Counted from the first letter of the stretch, positions 45,254-55,500 are shown. The stretch is DNA of 64,000 bases from Sulfuricurvum sp. (GCA_028714915.1 JAQTLL010000004.1:124001-188000), one strand, 5' to 3'. Notes: generated by a model not told the origin, from the sequence alone. Numbers and translations are program-made.

Positions 45254-45625
45254 ATGGCAACAGTTATGGTAGTCGATGATTCAAAAACGGTACGAAGTTA
45301 TCACGGTTCGATCTTGCGGGATTTAGGGGTGAATGTTCTTGAAGCCGAAAACGGGATGGAAGCACTCGAAAAGACGTTGGATAATGAAGTCAACCTTTAT
45401 CTTGTTGATGTCAATATGCCGGTGATGGATGGGTACTCTTTTGTAAGTGAATTGCGCAAACAGCCTGCACACAAGCTTACTCCTGTTATTATGATTACAA
45501 CACAAGAAGCTGTCACGGATAAAGTTGAAGCGTTCAAGGTAGGGGCAAGTCTTTTTGAGACCAAACCGATTAAACCCGATGCCCTCAAAGGGTATCTCCA
45601 GTTATTGCTCAAAGCCACACTCTAA
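45254..45625 (+). CDS. cheY: CheY-like response regulator
   Basis: 123 aa receiver. VVDDSKTVRS holds the acidic pair (8-9), Asp52 lies in YLVDVNMPVMDGY, Thr in MITTQEA and Lys in ETKPIKPD. It is ten bases before cheA and after the CheZ-like gene, so it is the likelier direct substrate of this CheA. Whether it controls a flagellar motor or another output cannot be told from sequence. Confidence 0.9.
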   Translation: MATVMVVDDSKTVRSYHGSILRDLGVNVLEAENGMEALEKTLDNEVNLYLVDVNMPVMDGYSFVSELRKQPAHKLTPVIMITTQEAVTDKVEAFKVGASLFETKPIKPDALKGYLQLLLKATL

Positions 45626-45635
45626 GGGACACACT

Positions 45636-48404
45636 ATGGACGCGCTACTCGAACAATTTTTACTTGAAGCCAGAGAGAATCTCGCCTTTATTGATCAAAA
45701 TATTGATAAAATCGGTGGAGATGACCCTGAACTGCTAAACTCGGTTTTTCGTGCCGCACATACACTTAAGGGTGGCTCTGGGATTGTCGGATTTGAGGCA
45801 GTCAAGCGTATTACTCACCATGCGGAAGATTTACTTGATATGCTCCGATCAGGCAAAATTGATTTTCAAGAGAGAATGGTAGAGTCTTTGTATAATGCAT
45901 TTGATGAGGTTGTTAATCTTATCGAAGCAGCGGAAGAGAGTGGAGAAATTGTTATTGCCGATGAAGAGCGAATCGATGAAATAGCACAAGAACTCAGTGG
46001 TCTGATGGGCAAAACCATTGAAGTACAAGTCTGGTCATGCCCTTTCCATATTGTAAAAGACACTAATCGTATTATCAATCTCCCGATACCATTTTTACGC
46101 TCCTTTACTGGGAAAATACCTTTTGTTCTCGGTGACATTGATGAAGCGGCGTGTTTGAACGAGCAGTTGTATGCAGTTGTGTTTGATATCGATGAATCGT
46201 GTATGGTGTATGGAAATGATCCTGTTTATACCCTCTCACTTATTGCGGATAAAGTCCTCGGCGTCCATTCTTGTATGAGTAACACGGCAGCTACGGCAGC
46301 GCTTAGCGGATTTGATGACCCTGATGGGTTATTGCTGAAACTTTCAATGGTTGCATTTGTGTATGCTACGTATGAAGAGATCAGTGACGCACTGTTTAAC
46401 TTTAGTGACGAGTTAGAGTTTATACCTCTGGATATTGCGACATTGCTTTGTGTAGATGAGGGAGAACACGGGTATACGTTGGATGTTCTTAAGGAGCTAA
46501 GTCATGAGTGCGCTGCGCAAATTGATGCACATAATGCGCATGAAATTTCTCAGCGTATTGTAAATACTTTACCGCTTATCGGTAAAGACACGATCCAAAG
46601 CATGCAGCTCAATCGTGTGCTGGATGTGATAGGGTGCGTAGCCGAGGATGATTTAAAAGAGCTGAAATCTTTTTTCTCCGTATTGCCACAGGGAAATGTA
46701 TACAAATACACAGCTGTACCGGAAGAGAGCAGTGATGTGTCATGTCAAGTTGTGGTAAAAGAGCCGCTGGATGAGGTTACACTTCAACGGTTACAGGTAA
46801 TTCTTACCCAACAGCTTCAAACATTGGAGAGTGTGGATGATGCGGGTGCACTCGATCGGGTTAAGGGGATGCTCAATACTCTTAGTGAGCATTTGACGGG
46901 GATACTTCCCAATGAGGAGGCATCTGCAGATGAGGTAATGATGTGGTTGCGTCAAGAGTTGGGTCTGGAATCAGAAGTTGAAGAGGGTTGTGAAACCCAA
47001 ATAGAGACGGCAGATGAGCTTGAAGATGAGATCGCAAGTGTACTAGACCTTATTATTCCTGAAGCAGAGGTATGTATTCCTGTTTCCACTCAGAGTATTT
47101 CTCCTGTGGTTAAGCCATCGGCGGCGGTTAAACCAGCAGCTGTTGTCCAAGAGCCAAAAAGTGAACCGGAAGCGCAAAACGGAGGGGTCAAAAAAGGGGT
47201 TATTGGTAAAACAGTGAAGGTTGAGCAAGAATCTATCGATAATTTGATGAACGTTGTGGGTGAGCTGTTGGTTGCAAAAAATTCTCTTCCATATCTTGCT
47301 GATGGGGTGCATGCGATGACCCACGAGGGGACAAAACGGGCGATAATGGAAAAATACACCTTTATCAATCGCCTTACTGAACAGCTTCAAGATTTGATTA
47401 TGTCGATGCGGATGCTTCCTATCTCGTATGTCTTTGACCGTTATCCAAAACTGGTACGCGATATTTCTAAAAATCTAAACAAAAAAGTAAATCTAACCAT
47501 GGATGGAGGAGAGACAAAGCTTGATAAAAATATGATCGAGATGCTTGCCGATCCGATGATTCATATTATGCGAAACTCTCTCGACCATGGTATCGAACTC
47601 CCTGAAATTCGTATCCAAAAAGGGAAAAGTCCAGAAGGAAAAATTACTTTGACCGCGTATCCTCAGAGTGACAAAATTATTATCGAAATACGTGATGACG
47701 GTGCAGGGATTAATATTGATCGGGTTATTCAAAAAGTATTGGAAAAAGAGCTTCTGACATTGGATCAAATTGATGCGATGAGTGATGATGAACAAGCAGC
47801 ACTTGTTATGATGCCGGGACTTTCCACAGCAGAGACGATCAGTGAGTACAGCGGACGAGGTGTGGGGATGGATGTGGTACGCAAGTCGATTGAAGGGTTT
47901 GGCGGTACTATTCGAATCAAAACTCTCCCCAATCAAGGGACGACGATCTATCTCTCAATCCCTGTATCACTTGCGGTTACGTCATTATTGCACGTCATGA
48001 TGAGCGGTGTCCACTATGGATTTCCAATGGACAGTGTCTCTGAGACGGTTAAAATTGAGTCGTCACAGATTGAATACTTACAAAATGCGCCGTTTATTTA
48101 CTTGCGTGGAGAGGTTATACCTTTGTTATTCGCCCGCCAAATGCTTGACGAGAAGGCATTAATAAACAAACCGCTCCCGGTTGTGGTGCTCAATATAAAA
48201 GGCAATTTGTTGGCAATCGTCGTTAATGCTCTTGTCGGTCAAATAGATGTGGTACAAAAGCCTCTTGAGGGGATTATGGAACACCATCCGATCTTTAGCG
48301 GTACTGCATTGCTGGGGAACGGGCAAATCATCATGGCAATTGATCCATTGGGAATGTTAGAAATTTCTCATGTACTTCAAATTGATTATCAGCACGCAAG
48401 TTAA
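45636..48404 (+). CDS. cheA: Chemotaxis histidine kinase CheA with a very long linker
   Basis: 922 aa from ATG 45636 (AAGGGAC upstream). P1 (Hpt) is at about 1-110 with phosphoacceptor His42 in RAAHTLKGGSG. P3 starts near 524 (VKVEQESIDNLMNVVGELL). The P4 kinase has the N box HIMRNSLDHG and G boxes DDGAGI and SGRGVGMDVV. P5 (CheW-like) forms the last about 140 residues. Between P1 and P3 lie about 400 residues, far more than the usual P2 linker, with folded-looking stretches (about 130-430) I cannot assign. It phosphorylates the CheY and CheB proteins encoded nearby. Confidence 0.95.
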   Translation: MDALLEQFLLEARENLAFIDQNIDKIGGDDPELLNSVFRAAHTLKGGSGIVGFEAVKRITHHAEDLLDMLRSGKIDFQERMVESLYNAFDEVVNLIEAAEESGEIVIADEERIDEIAQELSGLMGKTIEVQVWSCPFHIVKDTNRIINLPIPFLRSFTGKIPFVLGDIDEAACLNEQLYAVVFDIDESCMVYGNDPVYTLSLIADKVLGVHSCMSNTAATAALSGFDDPDGLLLKLSMVAFVYATYEEISDALFNFSDELEFIPLDIATLLCVDEGEHGYTLDVLKELSHECAAQIDAHNAHEISQRIVNTLPLIGKDTIQSMQLNRVLDVIGCVAEDDLKELKSFFSVLPQGNVYKYTAVPEESSDVSCQVVVKEPLDEVTLQRLQVILTQQLQTLESVDDAGALDRVKGMLNTLSEHLTGILPNEEASADEVMMWLRQELGLESEVEEGCETQIETADELEDEIASVLDLIIPEAEVCIPVSTQSISPVVKPSAAVKPAAVVQEPKSEPEAQNGGVKKGVIGKTVKVEQESIDNLMNVVGELLVAKNSLPYLADGVHAMTHEGTKRAIMEKYTFINRLTEQLQDLIMSMRMLPISYVFDRYPKLVRDISKNLNKKVNLTMDGGETKLDKNMIEMLADPMIHIMRNSLDHGIELPEIRIQKGKSPEGKITLTAYPQSDKIIIEIRDDGAGINIDRVIQKVLEKELLTLDQIDAMSDDEQAALVMMPGLSTAETISEYSGRGVGMDVVRKSIEGFGGTIRIKTLPNQGTTIYLSIPVSLAVTSLLHVMMSGVHYGFPMDSVSETVKIESSQIEYLQNAPFIYLRGEVIPLLFARQMLDEKALINKPLPVVVLNIKGNLLAIVVNALVGQIDVVQKPLEGIMEHHPIFSGTALLGNGQIIMAIDPLGMLEISHVLQIDYQHAS

Positions 48405-48414
48405 AGGATTTTAG

Positions 48415-49191
48415 GTGGAAGATTATATTGTATTTACAGTCGGAACGAATTTTTATGCACTAAATGTAGCGAATGTGGAGCGGATTATCCAAATGCCAAG
48501 CGTGACGGCAATACCCAATGCTCACTCTTTTGTTGATGGGATGATGTCGTATGAGAAGCGGGTGACCAAAGTGGTCAATTTTCGTAAAATGACCGCTATG
48601 ACGGCGCACGAAGAGGAAATTCATAACTTATTTAAGCGCGTAGCCGGGGATCACCAAGCGTGGGTGGATACTTTTATGGCTGCGATGGAGAATAACACCG
48701 GCTTTGCCCTCACCACCGATCCTCATGCGTGCCGTCTTGGAAAATGGCTCGACAACTACAGTACGCATGACAGTGATGTCTTAGCCGTACTGAAAGTACT
48801 TCGCCCCACTCATACAAAACTTCATGAGCGAGGACGCGAAATATTGGCACTGCGTGAAACCAATCCCGCAGAGGCATTGGATCAGGCTCGACGTGAGATT
48901 GTATCGATTTTTTCAACAACACTTGCCGAAATTCATAAAATGGGTGAAATGTCTCAATCCATTTCAAGGTACATGCAGAAACTCTTGATTTATCAAGCGG
49001 GAGAGAGCTTTTTTGCTATCAAAGTTGATGGGATTGATGATATTGCACAGATTGAACCTTCGATGATTAAGTCAGTTGATTCAACCAGCAGTTTAGGAGA
49101 ATTTTTAGAAACATCAGGCGTCGTTGAGATGGGTGAGCGACTCGTTAATGTTATCAAATCGGTCTCAATGCCCGTCAAAGAGGTGGCATAA
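48415..49191 (+). CDS. CheW protein with inserted CZB zinc-binding domain (copy 1)
   Basis: 258 aa, GTG start at 48415 (AAGGATTTTAG upstream). CheW N-terminal strands cover about 3-58 (FTVGTNFYALNVANVERIIQ; FVDGMMSYEKRVTKVVNFRK). A CZB domain follows at about 68-185 with the ligand set His80 (GDHQAW), Cys106 (ACRLGKW), His133 and His137 (PTHTKLHERG). CheW then resumes at about 190-258 (LLIYQAGESFFAIKVDGIDD). CZB domains bind zinc and sense changes such as HOCl in receptors and cyclases. Here the sensor sits inside the coupling protein. It overlaps the STAS-like gene at one base. Confidence 0.85.
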   Translation: MEDYIVFTVGTNFYALNVANVERIIQMPSVTAIPNAHSFVDGMMSYEKRVTKVVNFRKMTAMTAHEEEIHNLFKRVAGDHQAWVDTFMAAMENNTGFALTTDPHACRLGKWLDNYSTHDSDVLAVLKVLRPTHTKLHERGREILALRETNPAEALDQARREIVSIFSTTLAEIHKMGEMSQSISRYMQKLLIYQAGESFFAIKVDGIDDIAQIEPSMIKSVDSTSSLGEFLETSGVVEMGERLVNVIKSVSMPVKEVA

Positions 49192-49460
49192 TGTCAATGG
49201 TTATGGAAAATTATACGGTTATTTTTACGGGCGTAACGTACGAAGATGAGATTGCGGTATTGCGTGATTATTTGCAGCTCTCTTCTCCTGAGCCTATTCT
49301 TTTTGATTTTAGTGAGTGTGATGATGTCCATTTGGGAATTTTGCAGCTTATTTTGGCCTACAAAAAACTGTATGCAGTCCAGTTCCGATTTGGTATATAT
49401 GAGAAGCTGTATCAAAAAGTATGCGAAGGTTTTGAGATTACCGAAGTACATTGTGCATAA
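49191..49460 (+). CDS. Small STAS-like protein
   Basis: 89 aa. The alternating beta/alpha pattern (ENYTVIFTGVTYEDEIAVLRDYL; PILFDFSECDDVHLGILQLILAY) resembles a STAS/anti-sigma-factor-antagonist domain. The conserved phosphorylatable Ser of SpoIIAA-type proteins is not at the usual place; DDVHLGIL stands where DxxGL would be. It lies between the two CheW-CZB genes. In related clusters STAS-like proteins work with response regulators, but no function can be assigned here. Confidence 0.6.
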   Translation: MSMVMENYTVIFTGVTYEDEIAVLRDYLQLSSPEPILFDFSECDDVHLGILQLILAYKKLYAVQFRFGIYEKLYQKVCEGFEITEVHCA

Positions 49461-49469
49461 AGGATTTTA

Positions 49470-50255
49470 GTGACATCTGATTACATTATTTTTACGATTG
49501 GGGAGAGTAGTTATGCTCTCGAAGTCGGTAAGATTGACCGTATCGATCAAGTTCCGCATCTTACTCCCATACCTAATGCCCATCCGTTTATTGATGGATT
49601 GATGACCTATCAAAGCCTTACGGCAAAGGTGATTAATTTTCGTAAAATGACCAATATGCAGACCCATGAAAATCAAATATTGGAATTGTTTAACCAAGTA
49701 ATAAAAGATCACCAAAATTGGGTGGCAGCACTGGAAACATCGTTGCGTGAGGGAGTGCCGTTTACGCTTGCGCTTGACCCGCATTTATGCCGACTGGGTA
49801 AATGGATTTATTCGTATCAAGCGCATGATCCTGAAGTGCTTGCCATTGTTCGTGCTCTTTTGCCTGTGCATGCACAGTTACATGAAATGGGAGCAAAGTT
49901 ATTGCAACAGTGCACGGGAGATACCGAAGCTGCATTGGTATGTTACAGCAAGGAGATTGTCAACGGTATTTATATTGAGACAATGCGTCTTTTGGGTGAA
50001 ATGGTACGAAAAAGTATTGAAATTTCTTCTCAGATACAAAAGCTTCTGATATATCGAAACGGAGATGGTTTTTTTGCAATCAAAGTAGATGCGATCCGAG
50101 ACATTGTCGCATTGGATGATGTCCAGATAAAACCTTATTCCCATCACGTTAAAGTTGGTGCATGTTTACGTACACGCGGTGTAGTCGAGTACAAAAAATC
50201 GCTTGTCGTTGTGATCGATTCGGTTAATCTTCCGAAGAATGAAGAGGTGGCATGA
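49470..50255 (+). CDS. CheW protein with inserted CZB zinc-binding domain (copy 2)
   Basis: 261 aa, GTG start at 49470 with the same AAAGGATTTTAG leader as copy 1. It has the same split layout: CheW strands (about 3-59), CZB with His81 (KDHQNW), Cys107 (HLCRLGKW), His134 and His138 (PVHAQLHEMG), then CheW strands (LLIYRNGDGFFAIKVDAIRD). The zinc ligands are all kept, while surface residues differ widely from copy 1, so the duplication is old and both copies appear selected. It overlaps the parA-like gene by four bases. Confidence 0.85.
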   Translation: MTSDYIIFTIGESSYALEVGKIDRIDQVPHLTPIPNAHPFIDGLMTYQSLTAKVINFRKMTNMQTHENQILELFNQVIKDHQNWVAALETSLREGVPFTLALDPHLCRLGKWIYSYQAHDPEVLAIVRALLPVHAQLHEMGAKLLQQCTGDTEAALVCYSKEIVNGIYIETMRLLGEMVRKSIEISSQIQKLLIYRNGDGFFAIKVDAIRDIVALDDVQIKPYSHHVKVGACLRTRGVVEYKKSLVVVIDSVNLPKNEEVA

Positions 50256-50992
50256 AAACCATTGTAGTCAGTAATCGCAAAGGAGGCTCAGCGAAGACGA
50301 CGACGGCCGTTAATCTCGCGTGTGAGCTCTCCAAGCGCGGTTCCGTATTGCTTATCGATTTTGACACCCAAGCCCATGCGTCGATGGGAGTTGGGTGTTT
50401 TGGGTCGCTTGACAATGGAGCCCATTCGATTTTTTTTGGTAAAACACTCAGTGAGACCTTTGTTCCGACGGTGTTTGAGCAACTGACCCTCTCTCCGGCA
50501 ACTGAGTTTTTTGATGTATACGAAAATGGTGATTTGCGGGGTGTGTTACGAAATCGTTTTACAAATGAAATGATTCATGAATTTTTTGATTATGTAGTGA
50601 TTGATACTCCTCCGACATTTGATGCACTCCTCAAAAATGCCCTTGAAGTTGCTGATGCCGTGGTAATTCCTTTTGTCCCTCACCATTTGGGTGTGGTTGC
50701 AGTGGGTCAGATGGTCCGTGCCATCTATCAAAATGCCTCATACAATGGGCAACGTACCCCCAATGTGGGTATTCTCCCTGTGATGGTTAATATCCATATT
50801 CCCGAACATCGTGATGCTATTGCCAAAGTAAAAATACAGTTTGGAGAGGAGAAGTTTTTTTCTCCCATAGGAATTGATGTAAAACTTTCCAACCAGTTTG
50901 AAGGGGGGACTCCGATAATTGACCAGCCGGAGCGTTCTCGCGGAATAAAAGATTATTATCGCTTTGTCGAAGAGTTATTAGGCAGACTATGA
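50252..50992 (+). CDS. ParA-family ATPase of the chemotaxis cluster
   Basis: 246 aa. The deviant Walker A is RKGGSAKTTTA (about 8-18) with the signature lysine, switch I/Walker A' is LLIDFDTQAHAS, and Walker B is YVVIDTPPTFDA. It has no N-terminal DNA-binding domain, and no parB follows, so plasmid/chromosome segregation is unlikely. ParA proteins in che operons (ParC, PpfA) position polar or cytoplasmic arrays, and this role is inferred. It overlaps the CheW-CZB copy 2 stop. Confidence 0.88.
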   Translation: MKTIVVSNRKGGSAKTTTAVNLACELSKRGSVLLIDFDTQAHASMGVGCFGSLDNGAHSIFFGKTLSETFVPTVFEQLTLSPATEFFDVYENGDLRGVLRNRFTNEMIHEFFDYVVIDTPPTFDALLKNALEVADAVVIPFVPHHLGVVAVGQMVRAIYQNASYNGQRTPNVGILPVMVNIHIPEHRDAIAKVKIQFGEEKFFSPIGIDVKLSNQFEGGTPIIDQPERSRGIKDYYRFVEELLGRL

Positions 50993-51022
50993 AAACTTCA
51001 ATACTTTAAAGATGGACAAATA

Positions 51023-52342
51023 ATGAAAAAAATCCTCATCGTTGATGATAATCAAAATAACCGAATTTTACTTCGGGCTCTTATAGAAGAGTACTGTGAA
51101 GATAATAGTGAAGCCGTCATTGTCCATGAAGCAATAAATGGGGCAGAAGCTTCTTTGATGGCAGAAGACATCCATTATAATATTATTTTTATGGATATTA
51201 TGATGCCGGAGATGGACGGTATTGAAGCAACGGGCAAAATCAGGACTTTTGATTCCAAGGTAATAATTGTTGCCATATCTGCCGTCGATGATGGAGAGCG
51301 TCAGCGACAAATATTGAGCAATGGAGCAGAAGATTATATTTCAAAGCCTATCAATGCCGAGATCTTTCTTTCCCGTTTGGGGAACTATTTTTCATTAATA
51401 CAGTCGCGCGAAAATATAAAGCATAGGTTTAATCCCTCTGCTGCCAATGTGATAAGTACCGATATTTTTAGCCGTAAACTGCTCTTTTATATTCAAAATG
51501 AGGATGATCTTGCTGAGTTTTGGGAGTATTATCTTTTGACCCAAGAGGATGGAAGCGAAAGCCTTAGCGGCGGTGTCCGTACTTTATATGCGTTGGGAAC
51601 GGTAAGTATAAAACTGGGGATAAAATGCCAAATTATTGTGGAAGAATCAGATTTACAACTCTATATGACTATGACGGAAATAGATCAAATTGATTCTAAA
51701 ATCATAAAACTTATTTTTATAAAAAATTTAGATGTATCTGATTACAAAATCCATCAGAATAAGCTTTCGATTCGAATCTCTCGTCCTCAAAAAAATAAGG
51801 CGATGGTTGCAGTTCCTCTGCAAATCATTACGCCAGCAACACAAACAACACCTTCTCCTACTGTAACTCCTTATGTTGCAGTCCAAGAGGTTTTACAGGT
51901 ATATGATTATATGGAACCGGATGATTTAAACGATCTTGAGGAGTACATTGGGAAGCTTAATTCCCTTATGATGGTCGTAGGCAGTGATATTGAACATCAT
52001 GAGATTGATGAGATCAGTAATAATCTTCAGCATATCAGCAGAATTTCATCAGGATATACCGATAGTTATAAAATTGGTCAGGCCCTCTCGAAGATGGGGA
52101 TTTCGATTGGTAGCCACAGTGAATCATTTATGGCAAAATCAAATGATTTAGCACCGATGTGTGCGGCATTCGGGCGAGACTTAAGCAGCTGGATTCGTCT
52201 TATTTTCATTGAGGGAGCTTCGAGCGTACATTATATGGATGATACGATTATTGCAAATGCGCAAATGATTGAAAGTATTTTAACCATGGATGAGAGCGGC
52301 GGAGATGGCTCTGAGGGGCTTGATGATATTTTTGATTTTTAA
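51023..52342 (+). CDS. Response regulator with uncharacterised C-terminal region
   Basis: 439 aa. The receiver (about 1-125) has IVDDNQNNR, phosphoacceptor Asp58 in IIFMDIMMPEMDG, and the Lys in YISKPINAE. Residues about 145-260 and 290-430 are two regions I cannot assign; the latter looks helical (LNDLEEYIGKLNSLMMVV; ISNNLQHISRIS). The C-terminus SEGLDDIFDF resembles a CheZ-type CheY-binding tail. It follows parA by 30 bases and likely carries a cluster output or feedback function. Confidence 0.75.
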   Translation: MKKILIVDDNQNNRILLRALIEEYCEDNSEAVIVHEAINGAEASLMAEDIHYNIIFMDIMMPEMDGIEATGKIRTFDSKVIIVAISAVDDGERQRQILSNGAEDYISKPINAEIFLSRLGNYFSLIQSRENIKHRFNPSAANVISTDIFSRKLLFYIQNEDDLAEFWEYYLLTQEDGSESLSGGVRTLYALGTVSIKLGIKCQIIVEESDLQLYMTMTEIDQIDSKIIKLIFIKNLDVSDYKIHQNKLSIRISRPQKNKAMVAVPLQIITPATQTTPSPTVTPYVAVQEVLQVYDYMEPDDLNDLEEYIGKLNSLMMVVGSDIEHHEIDEISNNLQHISRISSGYTDSYKIGQALSKMGISIGSHSESFMAKSNDLAPMCAAFGRDLSSWIRLIFIEGASSVHYMDDTIIANAQMIESILTMDESGGDGSEGLDDIFDF

Positions 52343-52353
52343 AAGGATTGAGT

Positions 52354-52569
52354 ATGGCGTATACGCTTCATGTTAAAAATCCATGCCGTTGTTTCCTGCG
52401 TGACGGAGGAATAGAGACTCAGAGTTTTGGTTCAACAGCTCAGGCAAAAGAAGAAGCGGAGGCGCTTTATGCACGGATGGAAAAGAACTATTGTAAAAAG
52501 CATAGGTTCGTACTGACGCAGATGGCGGGTAATTATACCATCACGATTCAGCCCCGACCTGCGGGATAA
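52354..52569 (+). CDS. Small protein of unknown function in the sensory cluster
   Basis: 71 aa from ATG 52354 (AAAAGGA six bases upstream); an in-frame TTG two codons earlier overlaps that site. It has cysteines in [11 protein letters not shown] and NYCKKHRF and a mixed strand/helix pattern ending in [13 protein letters not shown]. No membrane segment and no known motif are seen. It is tightly spaced between the REC protein and the hybrid kinase (eight bases), so it is probably translated with them. Confidence 0.65.
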   Translation: MAYTLHVKNPCRCFLRDGGIETQSFGSTAQAKEEAEALYARMEKNYCKKHRFVLTQMAGNYTITIQPRPAG

Positions 52570-52577
52570 GCGCTATT

Positions 52578-55500
52578 ATGAAATCGTGGATGAGTTGTCC
52601 CTTCATTGAAAAATACAAAGCAAAGATCAGAAGATCTTCTTTGCGAACGATCATACTCTTTTGGTTTTTGATTCTTAGTATTTTCCCTTTTATGGGAGTA
52701 GCATGGTATGCGTATGTGAAAACGGTTGATAATGTTGTGTTGCTTGAGAGTAATAAACTCTCTAGTACTGCTGCATTAAATGTTTCAACTCTGACCAACC
52801 GATTTAACGAGTCCGTAAAAAATCTGGCAAATTGGAGTAATTTTGCGATACCTGTGAAAGATTTTCTAGCACTCCGCTCCGCTTTTTTACTTTCTAAAAA
52901 AACATTGAATACTTTTGTCCACACTCCACAGTACGCAATCCTCCTTAATTCTCAACCAAAGACGATGGCGAAGCTTGCAGCGCAGTATGACTATGTATAT
53001 GATCTTTTTTTAATCGATATGGAGGGAAATATTCTTTATACCGTAAAAAAAGAAGCTTATTTTGGGACAAATTTAAAAAACGGTCCTTATTCCAGAAGCC
53101 GTTTCGCGCAAGCTTTTAGGGTGAGCGCAGAGGATGGAAAAGCACATTTTTCGGATATTGAACACTATGGACCTTCTGGCGGGATGTTGGCTGGTTTTAT
53201 CACCCATCCCCTCATGGATGAATCGGGAAAAATGATCGGGATTATGGCGATGCAGCTTAATATGGAGATTTTCTTTGGCACTATTGGAGTGAACTCACAA
53301 GATGTCCGTCATTATCTTGTGGGCTCAGACGGATTGCTTAGAACTCCATTGCATCATCCCAATGAGGTTCTAAGCAGGCGCATTAGTACGGAGATGTTTT
53401 GGAACGGACATAAAGAGCATGGAGTGTTTGGAAAATATCCAGACACGATGACAGAAGAGGCAGGGTTTTATACCGGACCTGATGGTCAAAGAGTTCTTGC
53501 GGAGTATCATTTGGTTGATCTTTTGGGTGTTCGGTACGCCCATATCAGCGAAATCGATGAACGGGAAGTGATGCGTGTTCCCAATACGATGGCAACAGCC
53601 CTTTTCTTCCTTTCCTTAATGATTGCAGGTATTATTGTCCTTACCGCATTAATGATTAGCGGGCGTATCATGGAACCTATTCGTGAACTTTCAAATGCGA
53701 GTATACGCTACATTAGGGGGGTCAAAGGGGTCCGTGTAACGTTACGCGATCAAAATGAAATAGGGCAATTTGGAGAGGTATTTAATACCCTCATAGGGAC
53801 GCAAGAGGAGAACGAGGCACGACTTTCATCTCTGACGCATGAGGCACAAAAAAGGCTTGAGGAGCTCCGAAAACAAAAGGCGGAGCTGATTCAAGCCAAA
53901 GAAGCAGCTGAAGCCTCAGAACGTGCTAAATCGGAGTTTTTAGCCATAATGAGTCATGAGATACGGACTCCGATGAATGGTGTTTTGGGAATGTTGGGAC
54001 TTTTGGAGCGTTCCTCGTTGGATAGGATTCAGCACCATCAGTTAACTATCGCCAAAAATAGTACGACTTCTTTGTTGGTTCTTATCAATGATATTCTCGA
54101 TTTCTCCAAAATAGAAGCGGGGAGAATGGAACTTGAAGAGGTAGAAATAAATCTTCATGAAACGCTTGAAGAACTCCAAGAGAGTTTCTTATTTAAAGCA
54201 CAAGAAAAAGATTTGGAGCTGATTTTAGAGGATAGTACGATTGAGTGTCCCAATATCATTACTGATTCGGGACGACTTCGCCAAATTCTTATAAATCTCA
54301 TTGGTAATGCACTTAAATTTACCCATAATGGATCTATTATCATTAAAGCGTCACTGCAGAGACATGAGCAAGTCGGACGACTTTATCTCGATATTGTTGA
54401 TAGCGGTATCGGAATTCCGCAGGACAAAATAGAAGCTCTTTTTGATCCCTTTACCCAGGCCGATGGATCTACGACGCGCAAATACGGAGGAACGGGGCTT
54501 GGTCTTTCAATAGTAAAACGCTTGTGTGAGCTTATGGGAGGAACAATTTATATTGAAAGTACGGTGGGAGAGGGATCTATTTTTCATATTGAGCTTGCTG
54601 TTGGATTGGGAAGTGAAGAGATACGATCCAAATACTCTGCGGCCGGACCCATTGGTATAGATGAGGAGATACAGTGGCCCATTCGTACCCGAATACTTCT
54701 CGTTGAAGACAATCCGACGAATCAAATGGTTGCAGCCGGGATGCTTGATGTGATAGGGCTTGGCACCGATATTGTGGTCAATGGTGTTGAAGCGCTTGAA
54801 GCGCTTCGTCTGGCTTTGAATACTCTCCCCTATACTTTGGTGTTGATGGATGGTCAAATGCCGGTAATGGATGGGTATGATGCCACCCGCCGTATCCGTG
54901 CAGGGGAAGCGGGAGCTGAAAATTGCACCATTCCTATTATAGCCGTGACAGCGAATGCGATGGCCGGTGATCGAGAGAAATGTATGATTGCAGGGATGGA
55001 TGATTTTATAACCAAGCCGGTTGATTTGGCCATTTTGAAAAATACACTGATAAAATGGCTTATCTCTGATGACTGCAAGCAAAGTGAGGAGATACATATA
55101 CAAGAGATATTCTCATTAAAAATCGAAACACTAACAGAGAGTCCCAATCCGAGGTTTGAAAGTGAAAAAAAATTACCGCTATGGGAACATGAGGATGCCT
55201 TGAAGCGTATGGGGGGGAATGAAGTTCTTTTAGAGAAAATTATCCAATCTTTTATCAGTGATGCACCTCAGATAATTCATAGCCTCAAAGATGCAATTAC
55301 TCACGGCAGTTTTGCCGAGGTACAGTTTTGCGCGCACTCACTCAAAGGCTTGTCCGCCAATATTGGAGCCACAGCACTTCAAACTATCAGCAAAAAGATA
55401 GAATCCGCTGCAAAAGAGGAAAATAGTATCTTGATAGAGGATTTTTCCAAGTGTGAACATATTATGAATGAAACACTTGGGATACTTAGTGACCGTATTT

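Noticed and set aside
50252..50992. Chromosome or plasmid partitioning parA
   Set aside because: There is no parB or parS-like array nearby, and the gene overlaps a chemotaxis gene, so array positioning is the better reading.
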